In this document: in pieces, positions 17,373-25,469 of the stretch
Position numbering within the stretch: position 1 is the stretch's first letter
Layout: each line of letters starts with the position of its first letter
Program-made: the position numbers and the translations under genes
Source of the DNA: Halorubellus litoreus
GTDB lineage: Archaea > Halobacteriota > Halobacteria > Halobacteriales > Natrialbaceae
DNA: 64,000 nt
Reading direction: 5' to 3'
Assembly: GCF_037081675.1 (NCBI RefSeq)
Contig: NZ_JAZAQL010000006.1
Span: forward strand, 62,001-126,000
The notes under the pieces: model-generated
Databases searched by the model: none
What the model was told of the DNA's origin: nothing
Seen by the model: the letters and a program-made list of their open reading frames with translations, nothing else

Positions 17373-17484
17373 ACATCGAACGTCGAAGGGCGCACGAGCG
17401 ACATCGAACGTCGAAGGGCGCACGAGCGACATCGAACGTCGAGTGGGTGCATGGGCGACATCGAACGTCGAGGGGGTGCATGCG
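17373..17484. repeat. 28-29-bp tandem repeat, four copies
   Basis: Units begin at 17373, 17401, 17429 and 17458, each with ACATCGAACGTCGA. Copies 1 and 2 are identical; copies 3 and 4 diverge in the second half. There are no spacers of unique sequence, so it is not a CRISPR. It lies in the convergent gap between the GT4 and AsnB-like genes. Confidence 0.85.
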
Positions 17485-17564
17485 GTTACGTATCGTTCTC
17501 GGGAGCGGCGAGAAGGGAGACCGGTTCGGTCGTCGTCGAGACGACGTCGGTTCGTGAAGCGGAT

Positions 17565-19475
17565 TCAGTCCGCGGACCCGGCTTCGCGCGCGTCGCTGGC
17601 CTCGGTGGGCGCCTGCTGCGTGCCGAGGGTGGTCCAGCGGCGGGCGTCGTGCACGCGGAGTTTGTGTCGGACGGGGAGTTCGTGGACGCCGGGGTCGCCC
17701 GGGAAGAGTTCGGCGTCGAGGTCGTTTCGCGCGTAGAGCTCGCGGCGGTCGGGCCACGCGGACTCGAACGACCGGACGAACGGCGTGAGTCGTCGGACGA
17801 ACCCCTCGACCTCGTTCAGGACGGGGTTGTCGTACGGACGGTCCGGCGGGCGGTTGTCGAGGACGTTCCCGTCGATGCGACGGCACGCGTCGAGGAACGT
17901 CCGCGTGTTCCTGGCTTCGGGGGGCGCGGCGAGATGCCAGTCCAGGAGGTCGGCGTCCATCACGAAGAACGACTCGCGGTAGTTGTCGTAGAGGTGCCGG
18001 CGGAACGGGATCGACGGCTGGTTCCGGATGCCGGCGGCGTCGATGCGGTCCTGAACGCACGCTGCGCGGTGCGCGACCGCGTCCAGTTCGTCCCGGACGG
18101 CGTCGCGGACGAACCCGACGGGGTCGTCGCTCGCGACCGGGACGTGCTCGGCGATCGCGTCCGTGCCCTCGCGAACGAACCCGAACGTACCCAGCAGTGC
18201 GTCCACGGGGTCCGGGTCGGGGTCGAGGCGCGTTCGCGGCAGGCGCTTCCCGAACGCGTCCACGCCGTCGCGCGCGAGGAAGTGCCCGGTGAGGAACGTG
18301 TCGCAGAGCAGGCCGTGGTAGATTGTGTCGACGTCCATCTGGTCGTCGTACCCGGCGTGGTGGACGTGCAGGGACTCCTTGACGCCCTGTCCGTACCGGA
18401 CCTTCTCGTCGACGGGGCGGATGTAGCGCTCGTCGGGCTGGAACGCGACGTGCTCGACGTCGTACTGTTCGGCGACCGCTCGCGCGCCCACGGTCTCGTC
18501 GGCCTTCGGATGCCCGACGGTGTACGCGACGTCGAGGTCGTCGAGCGCCGACAGTAGGACGCGCGAGTCGTAGCCCGCGGACAGCAGGACGCCGGCCCGC
18601 CCCGGGTAGTTCGAGCGACGAGCGATCGCGCGTTCGAGGCGCGCGGCGAGTTCGCCGACCCAGTCGACGCCGCCGTCGTTCCTGCCGTCAGTCGTCCCGG
18701 CGCGGAGCGGCCGGTCGAACCGACGCATCTCGTCGTTCTCCTCCGGGTCTGCGTGCACGAACCGCTCGAACTCGTCGACGGTGTCGGCGCGGACGAGCGC
18801 GTCCATGGGTGCGCGAGATACCTCGTCGTGGAACGTCTTCTCGCCGAGGGCGACCCCGAGGTGGAGGAACTCGCGGACGGCGTCGACGTCCGGCGTCGGA
18901 TCGACGACGGCACGCGAGATTGCGGTCGCGTCCGTCCCGAACGCGCGCACGCCGGGGTCGTCCGTGTAGTGGCAGTCCCACGAGCGCGCCGGGTCGGTCG
19001 CGACGTACGCGTCACCGTCGACGGCGACGACCGCGAGGTACGAGCCGTTCAGGTGCCCGAGCGCGTCCGGGCCGACGGCGCGCGTGGCGTCGAGGAGCCA
19101 GCGCGCGTGCTCGTTCCCGCGCTCGCCCGGGGTCGGCGTCTCGTCCCCGACGCCAGCGAGGTCGGTTCCCCGTGGGGCGTCGGGCGCGAACGCCTCGCCC
19201 CACACGACGACCGCGTCCTCGCCATCGGTCGCGACCGCGGTCCGGTTCGGGACGTCGAGCTCGGGCGAGCGCACGCCGACGGTGACGCCCGCCGCCTCGA
19301 CGACGCGGTCGAACCGGCGGTCGCCGGCGAGCGCGTCGAACGACTCTCGACCAGCGAACACGCCGAACAGTTCCTTCGACGCGACCGCGACGTCCGCGAG
19401 CGCACTCGCTTCGCTCGCTCGCGAGACCTCGGCGGGCGCGTCGAGGAGCGCCGCGAGCGACCCGTCTCGCGGCAT
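17565..19475 (-). CDS. Asparagine-synthase-like amidotransferase without N-terminal nucleophile Cys
   Basis: A 636-residue protein. The C-terminal half carries the asparagine synthase PP-loop as GVLLSAGYDSRVLLSALDDL (S299-S304), which binds and activates with ATP. The N-terminal region (about 60-250) looks like the amidotransferase fold but starts MPRDGS and has no Cys at position 2, so ammonia would have to come from elsewhere or the N-domain is structural. It is 1 nt downstream of a GT2 gene. AsnB-like proteins in bacterial O-antigen loci amidate uronic acids; with a UDP-sugar dehydrogenase in this cluster, the same role is a reasonable guess. It is probably not the cell's asparagine synthetase. 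Confidence 0.82.
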   Translation of the reverse strand: MPRDGSLAALLDAPAEVSRASEASALADVAVASKELFGVFAGRESFDALAGDRRFDRVVEAAGVTVGVRSPELDVPNRTAVATDGEDAVVVWGEAFAPDAPRGTDLAGVGDETPTPGERGNEHARWLLDATRAVGPDALGHLNGSYLAVVAVDGDAYVATDPARSWDCHYTDDPGVRAFGTDATAISRAVVDPTPDVDAVREFLHLGVALGEKTFHDEVSRAPMDALVRADTVDEFERFVHADPEENDEMRRFDRPLRAGTTDGRNDGGVDWVGELAARLERAIARRSNYPGRAGVLLSAGYDSRVLLSALDDLDVAYTVGHPKADETVGARAVAEQYDVEHVAFQPDERYIRPVDEKVRYGQGVKESLHVHHAGYDDQMDVDTIYHGLLCDTFLTGHFLARDGVDAFGKRLPRTRLDPDPDPVDALLGTFGFVREGTDAIAEHVPVASDDPVGFVRDAVRDELDAVAHRAACVQDRIDAAGIRNQPSIPFRRHLYDNYRESFFVMDADLLDWHLAAPPEARNTRTFLDACRRIDGNVLDNRPPDRPYDNPVLNEVEGFVRRLTPFVRSFESAWPDRRELYARNDLDAELFPGDPGVHELPVRHKLRVHDARRWTTLGTQQAPTEASDAREAGSAD

Positions 19476-19476
19476 G

Positions 19477-20469
19477 CTACTCCTCGCCTCCAGTGGCGGT
19501 TCCAAGTACGAGCAGCGCCAGCAGGAGGACGGTCGAGGCGACGAGCACGCCGGTCGTCCGACGGCGCTGCCGGAGCCCGGACGCGACGACCGCGGCCAGT
19601 CCCGGGAGTTGCGGGCCGGCGACGGCCGCGTTCCGGAGGTGCCGCGAGCCCTGCCCGAACCGTCCCTCGGCGAGGTAGTGCTTCGCGACGAACAGCGCGC
19701 GCTGCCCGCGGACGTCAACGCCCTCGGTCACGAGGGGCGCGATCTCGTCGTCGTACTTCTCGAGGAGTTGCTCGTTCGCCTCCGCGTACGTATCTGCCGA
19801 GGGACTCCCCGTGTCGAACCGCGTCATGAGGACGTCGTCGGCGTACGCGAGCTTCCCTTCGAGGACGACGCGGATGAGGAAGTCCGTGTCCTGGAAGCGG
19901 TCGAGGGACTCGTCGAACCCGCCAGCGGCCTCGGCGACGTCGCGTTCGACGAGGAGCGTCGACCCGGCCGCGGTGTGGAGGTCGTCCGCGAGGATCGGTT
20001 CGAGGAGGTCGTCGGCTCCGCCCTCGTCGGGGGCGTTCGACTGGAAGTGCGAGAGCACGCCCGATATCGCCTGTTTCGCGCTCCCACTGGTGCCATCGAG
20101 TTCGTACGCCCAGTCGCAGTACGCGGCGACGTACTCGTCGCCGAGTTCGTCGAGCCGGTCGAGTTGGCGCTCGACCTTCTCGGGGTGCCACTCGTCGTCG
20201 GAGTCCAGTAGCGCGACGTAGTCGCCGGTCGCGTGCTCGAGCGCGGTGTTTCGCGCGGCGTTCCCGCCCTTGTTCTCGCGGTGCGTGAACGTCCGGACGC
20301 GGTCGTCGTCCGCGTACCGCTCGAGGATCAGTTGCGTGTCGTCCGTGGAGGCGTCGTCGACGACGACCGCTTCGACGTCGTCGTGGGTCTGCGCGAGCAC
20401 GCTCTCGATCGCTCGTGGAAGCGCGTCCGCGCGGTTGTACGTGGGGATGATGGCGGTGACTGTCGGCAT
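19477..20469 (-). CDS. GT2 glycosyltransferase with C-terminal membrane helix
   Basis: A 330-residue protein. The GT-A core begins VTAIIPTYNRADALPRAIES, with VVVDDASTDDT and the metal-binding ALLDSDDEWHPEK (about 86-98), and a family 2 acceptor region (DESLDRFQDTDFLIRV). A hydrophobic helix at about 303-325 anchors it to the membrane. It would add a sugar from a nucleotide donor to a lipid-linked or protein-linked glycan on the cytoplasmic side. It is the first gene of the two-gene unit with the AsnB-like protein. The promoter palindrome at 20491-20519 sits at TATA distance from the ATG, so the mRNA is predicted to be nearly leaderless. Confidence 0.9.
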   Translation of the reverse strand: MPTVTAIIPTYNRADALPRAIESVLAQTHDDVEAVVVDDASTDDTQLILERYADDDRVRTFTHRENKGGNAARNTALEHATGDYVALLDSDDEWHPEKVERQLDRLDELGDEYVAAYCDWAYELDGTSGSAKQAISGVLSHFQSNAPDEGGADDLLEPILADDLHTAAGSTLLVERDVAEAAGGFDESLDRFQDTDFLIRVVLEGKLAYADDVLMTRFDTGSPSADTYAEANEQLLEKYDDEIAPLVTEGVDVRGQRALFVAKHYLAEGRFGQGSRHLRNAAVAGPQLPGLAAVVASGLRQRRRTTGVLVASTVLLLALLVLGTATGGEE

Positions 20470-20844
20470 TACTGCGAGCTACGCCGACGAGGCCCTTACT
20501 TATCGGTCGGGTAAGGGCCGTCCCGTGGATGGTTCCACGTCCGGATTGCGGTCCCGCAAGCGCCGTGGCGCGCTAACGCCGACGTTAATCGCCGGAACGA
20601 GCCCGCCGTCGGCGCACTGGAAGCCGAGCGAGGAACTGGCGACGTCGGCACTGGCACCGCGAGAAACGCCCGTCGAAGAGCCGGTGCTGAACGGTCCTGA
20701 ACTGGAATCGGTCGTGCGTAAACGCAGTGCAATCGTCGCGCGCAACGCAACGGAGAACCACGACTCGACGACGTCACCGGTCGAAGCACGTCACGCACCG
20801 GAATCTGCGACCTCACCGGTCGAAGCGCGTCGGGTTTCCGGGAC
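20470..20844. other. 375-nt gene-free stretch between GT2 and Bat-like genes
   Basis: It holds the palindromic promoter of the GT2 gene (20491-20519) and a direct repeat of TCACCGGTCGAAGC at 20774 and 20813. No convincing gene is seen on either strand. Confidence 0.6.
20491..20519 (-). promoter_or_regulatory. Palindromic promoter/operator of the GT2-AsnB unit
   Basis: A perfect 9-bp inverted repeat GGCCCTTAC / GTAAGGGCC with an 11-nt centre. The TATA-like ATAAGTAA overlaps one arm and is about 28-35 nt upstream of the ATG at 20469, so a protein bound to the palindrome would cover the TATA box. Confidence 0.6.
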
Positions 20845-21633
20845 TCAAGGGTCTTCCGTCGGGTCGTCGTCCGCGACCGTGCCCTCGATGAGCTGTCCGA
20901 GCGCGTTCCGTAACCGCTGGGAGAGCGCGGACGTGGAGATGTCGAGCATCTCCGCGAGCTCCGTCTGCGAGACGCCACGCGGGATGTCGAAGTACCCCGC
21001 GTCGAACGCCGTCTGGAGCGTGTTCAACTGGGTCTCCGTGAGGCCGACGAACGGCTCGTCGCCCGCGGAGTGCGTGGACAGCCGGCGAACGTGGAACTGG
21101 ATGTTCTCGTCGCCGCAGTGATCCCGGAACCGGAGGAGTGCGTCGCGGTTCGGGATGCGGAGGCGGACGAGCCAGCCGCCGTCCGCGCTCTTCGCGTCCA
21201 CGAGCCAGATGTCGAGTTTCGCCGTGGTCGGCGTCACCGCCTTCGTCGCCGGGGCGACGCGCGCACGGTACACGCGATGCGTGTTCTCCTCGGCGACGAG
21301 CGTCGGCTCCCCGATGGTGTCGTCCGCGAGCAACGCGTCCTCGAACGACGCGTAGTCGTCGCCCGTCACCGTGAAGAACAGGATCTTCACGCCGTCCTCG
21401 ACGACGGTCTGGTAGTCCGGACGGATCGTCATCTCGGGCGCTGCCCTGATCGTCGGACTGAGGACGAGGTCCCCACCGACGAGGTGGACCTCGGAGACGA
21501 GCGCCGGCGTCCCCGGCTCCAGGACTCGCGGCACGCCGTCGTCCCCATGGCCGGACAGGTCGATGAGGGTCGGGTCGTCGCGCCACGAGCCGAACGGCTC
21601 CGGGTACCGGTCGTCCGAACTCAGATCGTCCAT
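20845..21633 (-). CDS. Bat-like HTH_10 transcription regulator
   Basis: A 262-residue haloarchaeal regulator. The C-terminal HTH_10 (bacterio-opsin activator type) domain spans about 203-253, beginning FVGLTETQLNTLQTAFDAGY with recognition region SQTELAEMLDISTSALSQRL. The N-terminal 200 residues resemble the beta-rich input domain found in Bat relatives, with no cofactor motif that I recognise. The ATG at 21633 was chosen because the conserved part starts just after it. It lies 46 nt downstream of a second, larger Bat-family gene on the same strand, probably in one transcript. Targets are unknown. Confidence 0.85.
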   Translation of the reverse strand: MDDLSSDDRYPEPFGSWRDDPTLIDLSGHGDDGVPRVLEPGTPALVSEVHLVGGDLVLSPTIRAAPEMTIRPDYQTVVEDGVKILFFTVTGDDYASFEDALLADDTIGEPTLVAEENTHRVYRARVAPATKAVTPTTAKLDIWLVDAKSADGGWLVRLRIPNRDALLRFRDHCGDENIQFHVRRLSTHSAGDEPFVGLTETQLNTLQTAFDAGYFDIPRGVSQTELAEMLDISTSALSQRLRNALGQLIEGTVADDDPTEDP

Positions 21634-21679
21634 GGTCCCTCCGGTCGTCGTCGCGCCCCGCAATGGGTCACGACAGCGG

Positions 21680-23500
21680 TCATCTGTCGAAGAGCGCGTC
21701 GAACACGCGTGCTTCGGCGCTTCGTACTCGCCGCTCGGTCTCCTGGGTCGTCTCCCCGAGGAGGTCGCTGACCGCGGCCATCCCTGTCGGGCGGGTCTCG
21801 TCGAAGAACCCGGCGGCGTGCGCCGTGCGAAGCGCCTCGTAGTCCGTCGCTGACAGCCGGCGTTCCAGCCCGGCCGCGAACCCGGCCTCGTGCCCGCGGC
21901 TGTCGTCGACGTGTCGGCGAGCGAGCACGGAGACGTCGTCGCCCGCGGAATCGAAGAGCGACCGGACGCGGTCCACGTCCGTCCCCGTCGACAGCTCGAC
22001 CGTGAAGTGCACGCCGTCCTCGCGCTCGTCGAACCCGCGGAGCGCCCCGTCTTCGCTCGCGATCGTCTCCAGGATCGGGTCGCGCGTGACGACCGCGACG
22101 CGCTCCTCGTCCGCGGGGAGCGTCTGCGAGGCGACCACGGCACTGTGCCGGTTCGCGAACCGCTCGATCGCGGCCGCGTGCCCGTCCGGGACCGAGAGGA
22201 ACGCGCGTGTTCGGTTCTCGCTCTTGTAGAGCTGGTCGATCGTGACCTCGACGTCGGTCGACGCTGCGAGCGACGGGAGGAACGTCCGCGGCGTCGTGGC
22301 GAGGAACTCCGCGACGAACGTCGACGTCTCCGCGCCCGCCTCGCGTTCCTCGAGCGTGTCGAGCGCGTACGCGGCGGTCGTCGCGAGTTCGCGGACGACC
22401 GTCCCCTGGTGGTCCTGGAAGACGCCGGGTTCGTCGCCGTACACCGTGAGAATCCCGTGGTGGACGCCGTCGAACGCAACCGGGAGGCTGAGCGCGGACC
22501 GGAATCCGCACTCGACGGCGACGTCGCGCCACTCGCCACCGACCTCCACGTCGGCCGTTCCGGGGACGAGCGTCGGGACCTCGGTGGTGTTCCCGGAGAC
22601 GAGCGTGCGGACCGCTGGCGGCGCGGTCGGCCCGTCGTTCTCGGTCGGGTCGACGGAGACGCGCCCGAGGTACTCGCCGTCGCCACCCCACGCGCGCGGC
22701 GCGATGGCGCTGTACTCGGAGATCGCGGCGCCGAACCACGCGAACGCCATGCCGTCGAGTTCGGTGATGTGCTCGCAGAGCGCCTGTTCGATCGCTTCGC
22801 GCGAGTCCGCTTGCACGAGTTCGTTCTCGACGTCGCGGATCCGGTCGACGTCGCGGGTCCGGTCGACGTCGCGGGTCCGGTCGACGTCGCGGGTCCGGTC
22901 GACGTCGCGGAGGGGCGCGTCCGACGGCGCGGTCGGCCGCGAGGTGTTCGACGCGCGCTCGCGGGGTGGGTCGTCGCCGTGACCGTCCGTCGGTTCCCTC
23001 TCCCCCTCGGTCGCGTCGGGCACGTCGAAGGCGTCGTCGTCGGCGCGCCGGTCCGATGCGGTGTCCGCGCTCGCGGCGTGCGAGTCCTGACCGAGCGCGT
23101 CCCGGAGGCGGTGCCCGAACACCGACCGACTGGTCAACTGGTGCCGGACGACGTCGGTCGCGCCCGCGTCGAGTGCCGCCTCCGCGCCGAACGCCCCCGG
23201 GTCGTCCACCACGACGTACAGCGGGGCGTCCGCGTACGCATCCCCGAGCGTCCGGACGAGCGCGGCCGGGTCCTCGTCCACTGCGGCCGCGTCCAGGACG
23301 ACGCAATCCAGTTCGTCGCCCGGCGGTCGCCCGGCCGCCTGGACGAACGACGTCGCCGAGCTCGGTCGTCGCTGGAAGCGTAACTGCACCTCCTCGAAGA
23401 CGTCCTGGAGCGTGGAGCGCGCCGGCGCGAGGCGGTCCGCGTCGCCGACGAGCAGTATCTCCGTGCTCGATGGCGACCGGACCGCGTTCCCGTCGGTCAT
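21680..23500 (-). CDS. Bat-family regulator: receiver-like + charged repeat linker + GAF + HTH_10
   Basis: A 606-residue protein. Residues 14-140 resemble a degenerate receiver (EILLVGDADRLAPA, DCVVLDAA). Residues about 200-228 are five copies of the hexapeptide RDVDRT, from an 18-bp DNA repeat. A GAF-like domain covers about 235-400, followed by the Bat-associated domain and a C-terminal HTH_10 (LSATDYEALRTAHAAGFFDE to about 600). Family members are sensory transcription regulators; the GAF ligand is unknown. The ATG at 23500 follows a clear break in coding character upstream. The repeat linker is likely to vary in length between strains. Confidence 0.87.
   Translation of the reverse strand: MTDGNAVRSPSSTEILLVGDADRLAPARSTLQDVFEEVQLRFQRRPSSATSFVQAAGRPPGDELDCVVLDAAAVDEDPAALVRTLGDAYADAPLYVVVDDPGAFGAEAALDAGATDVVRHQLTSRSVFGHRLRDALGQDSHAASADTASDRRADDDAFDVPDATEGEREPTDGHGDDPPRERASNTSRPTAPSDAPLRDVDRTRDVDRTRDVDRTRDVDRIRDVENELVQADSREAIEQALCEHITELDGMAFAWFGAAISEYSAIAPRAWGGDGEYLGRVSVDPTENDGPTAPPAVRTLVSGNTTEVPTLVPGTADVEVGGEWRDVAVECGFRSALSLPVAFDGVHHGILTVYGDEPGVFQDHQGTVVRELATTAAYALDTLEEREAGAETSTFVAEFLATTPRTFLPSLAASTDVEVTIDQLYKSENRTRAFLSVPDGHAAAIERFANRHSAVVASQTLPADEERVAVVTRDPILETIASEDGALRGFDEREDGVHFTVELSTGTDVDRVRSLFDSAGDDVSVLARRHVDDSRGHEAGFAAGLERRLSATDYEALRTAHAAGFFDETRPTGMAAVSDLLGETTQETERRVRSAEARVFDALFDR
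22825..22914. repeat. 18-bp coding tandem repeat, about five copies
   Basis: Copies of GGTCGACGTCGCGGGTCC start at 22843, 22861 and 22879, with degenerate copies at each end. Encodes RDVDRT repeats in the Bat-family regulator. The unit length (18) keeps the reading frame. Confidence 0.9.
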
Positions 23501-23666
23501 CGCACGACACCTCCGTGGTTGCGGTCGCGAGCGGGCCGCCGGTTCCGTGGCGGCCGCTCGACGCAAGACCCCGGCGACTCGGCGGGTCGACGCGCACGCG
23601 TCGACGGGACTGTCGAAACTCGATCGTCTACCGTCGCACCCGACATACGCCAAGACGCGAGCCGTA

Positions 23667-23685
23667 CGCCCGTTATTATCGGGCG
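23667..23685. promoter_or_regulatory. CGCCCG-TTATTAT-CGGGCG inverted repeat
   Basis: A perfect 6-bp inverted repeat around a TATA-like 7-nt centre. It is about 170 nt from the Bat-family start, so it may be a distant promoter or a regulator site. Confidence 0.4.
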
Positions 23686-23782
23686 CATAGCGCACTGTTG
23701 CACGCCGTCTCGGGAGTTACTCGATGGGTAATCGCGTGGACGCTCGTGCACGTAGAATCGGACGACACGCGGTTACGGTCCC

Positions 23783-23792
23783 GATAATAAAA
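23783..23792 (+). promoter_or_regulatory. TATA box of the DUF4129-DUF58 operon
   Basis: GATAATAAAA, about 33-42 nt upstream of the ATG at 23825. Preceded by TTACGGTCCC, a weak match to the CTTACC elements of the glycan island. Confidence 0.5.
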
Positions 23793-23824
23793 CCCGTTGG
23801 CGACGTCGGGTCTCGGCAAGCCAT

Positions 23825-24721
23825 ATGAACTGGGAGTCAGTCGCGACGGTCGCCGTCTGCGTAGCCTGTCTGTTCGCCGTCAGCACGGCGGCGACGACGA
23901 TGGAGTCGACCGTGACGACCAACCCGGACGACGTCATCGACATCGATTCCTCCGAACTACCGATCGGGAGCGAGAGCGCGGTCGAAGTGAAGTCCCAGGT
24001 CCAGTCAGAGGGCGGACCCGGCGACGACGGCGGCGGCCAACAGCAGTCCGACGGCGGGCAGGCCGCCGAATCCGGCAGCGGGTCGGGCGACAGCACGGCC
24101 CGAAGCGCCGGCGAGAGCGAGCAGTCGAGCGCGAGCGGCGGCGACGGCGGGGAAGGGAGTGGGGGCGACGCGAGTGGCGACGAGCAGGAATCGGCGAGCA
24201 GCGGCGGCGCGTCGGGGTCCTCGAGTGCCCCGTCCGTCGTGCGGTCGCTCCTCGACCGGCTGGTCGACGTCCTGCAGTGGTTGCTCGGGGTGCTCGGCTC
24301 GCTCCTCCCGGTCGCGGCGCTCGTGACGGCGGTCGCGCTCGCGGTCCGGTATCGGGACGCGCTCCGCGCGGCGATCCGCGCGCGTCTCGCGGACTGGGGG
24401 CTCGTGGATTCGGCCGCCTCAGAGGACGTCGGCGGGTCGGCGACCTCGGTTCGGACGGAGCCGGCGCCGGAGACCGACGTCGCGGCCGCCTGGTACGAGT
24501 TCGTGGAGGCACTCGGGCTCGGCGACGTCCGGTCCGCGGCACCCCACGAGTGCGCCGAGCGGGCTCGCGAAGCTGGGGTCGACGCGTCCGTCGTGGAGGA
24601 CGTGAACGAACCCTTCGAGGAGGTGCAGTACGGGCGCGCGCCGGAGACCGAGGAGCGCCGCCGGCGCGCTCGCAACGGCCTCGAGCGCTTCCGCGCCCAG
24701 TACGACGGAGGGCGCGACTGA
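23825..24721 (+). CDS. DUF4129 domain membrane protein
   Basis: A 298-residue protein. There is an N-terminal hydrophobic segment (7-26), an external low-complexity Gly/Ser/Asp/Gln linker (about 60-135), a second membrane helix (about 148-172) and a cytoplasmic C-terminal DUF4129 domain (AWYEFVEALGLGDVRSAAPH). DUF4129 is usually found with DUF58 and MoxR in bacteria and archaea, and in bacteria it is sometimes fused to transglutaminase. No enzyme activity is known. It is first gene of a four-gene operon of membrane proteins. Confidence 0.85.
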   Translation: MNWESVATVAVCVACLFAVSTAATTMESTVTTNPDDVIDIDSSELPIGSESAVEVKSQVQSEGGPGDDGGGQQQSDGGQAAESGSGSGDSTARSAGESEQSSASGGDGGEGSGGDASGDEQESASSGGASGSSSAPSVVRSLLDRLVDVLQWLLGVLGSLLPVAALVTAVALAVRYRDALRAAIRARLADWGLVDSAASEDVGGSATSVRTEPAPETDVAAAWYEFVEALGLGDVRSAAPHECAERAREAGVDASVVEDVNEPFEEVQYGRAPETEERRRRARNGLERFRAQYDGGRD

Positions 24722-24755
24722 TGGCGGGGGACGCGGGCGGTCGCGGGGGGCGGCG

Positions 24756-25469
24756 ATGAAGCGCTGGCGCGTGCTCGCCAGCGGCCTCGGTCTCGTCGTG
24801 CTCGGCGCGGCCATCACGGGCGTCGGGACGAGCGTGGCGGCGTCGGCCACGGAGGCCCTCGTCGGACTGCTCGGGAACGACTACCTGGTCGCGGCCGCGG
24901 TGGCGGCGCTCGCGCTCGCGGTCACCGTCCCGGTGGCGGTGTCGGCGCGCGCGAGCGCGCTCGACCAGGCGACGATGCCGACGCCGGAGGCGACGCTCGC
25001 GATGCCCCGCCCGGGCGAGACCGTCGACGAGGCCCTGGAGTCGGGCGTCGCGTTCGTCCCGTACGTCTCCCGGGACCGCAAGGAGGCGGTCCGGCAGGAG
25101 GTTCGACGGACGGCGGTCGACGTGGTCGCGCGCCGAGACTCGTGTAGTCGGGACGACGCGAGGGAACGCGTCGCGGACGGGTCGTGGACGAGCGACGAGG
25201 CCGCGGCGGCGTTCCTCGCAACCGACGACGCGCCGTCCCGCGACGTCGCCCGAAGCGACGGCGTCGGCGCGTACCTCGGCGCGCTCGCACACGGCGACAC
25301 GCTCTTCCAGCGGCGCGCACGCCGGACGACGGCGGTCATCGCGGGGGAGAGCAGCACCGACCCGTCCAGCGACCACCGCACCGGGACCGGTCGCGACGAG
25401 CCCCGGCGCGAGACCCCGGAACGCGCCACCGCCACCCGTCGTGCGGCGAGCACGGAGGGGTCGCGATGA
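24756..25469 (+). CDS. DUF7269-like membrane protein
   Basis: A 237-residue protein with two N-terminal membrane helices (about 8-30 and 41-63) and a charged cytoplasmic region. The conserved part includes VDVVARRDSCSRDDARERVADGSW. The tail is rich in Arg, Thr and Glu and looks disordered. It sits between DUF4129 and DUF58 as DUF7269 proteins do in haloarchaea; I assign the family from context and memory, not a search. The ATG at 24756 is used; an ATG at 24721 is out of frame. It overlaps the DUF58 start by 4 nt (ATGA). Confidence 0.75.
   Translation: MKRWRVLASGLGLVVLGAAITGVGTSVAASATEALVGLLGNDYLVAAAVAALALAVTVPVAVSARASALDQATMPTPEATLAMPRPGETVDEALESGVAFVPYVSRDRKEAVRQEVRRTAVDVVARRDSCSRDDARERVADGSWTSDEAAAAFLATDDAPSRDVARSDGVGAYLGALAHGDTLFQRRARRTTAVIAGESSTDPSSDHRTGTGRDEPRRETPERATATRRAASTEGSR

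Larger units (their letters stand above)
23501..23824. other. 324-nt divergent promoter region
   Basis: Between the Bat-family gene and the DUF4129 gene. It contains an inverted repeat at 23667-23685 and the TATA box of the DUF4129 operon at 23783-23792. No small gene is evident. Confidence 0.6.

Noticed and set aside
17373..17484. Possible CRISPR array
   Set aside because: The units are contiguous with no unique spacers and there are no cas genes in the window.
20500..20745. Minus-strand frame between the GT2 and Bat-like genes
   Set aside because: Ser/Arg-rich product without motifs and no promoter. It covers the palindrome of the GT2 gene.
24721..24755. Earlier ATG for the DUF7269-like gene
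   Set aside because: The ATG at 24721 is out of frame with the membrane helices that define the protein.
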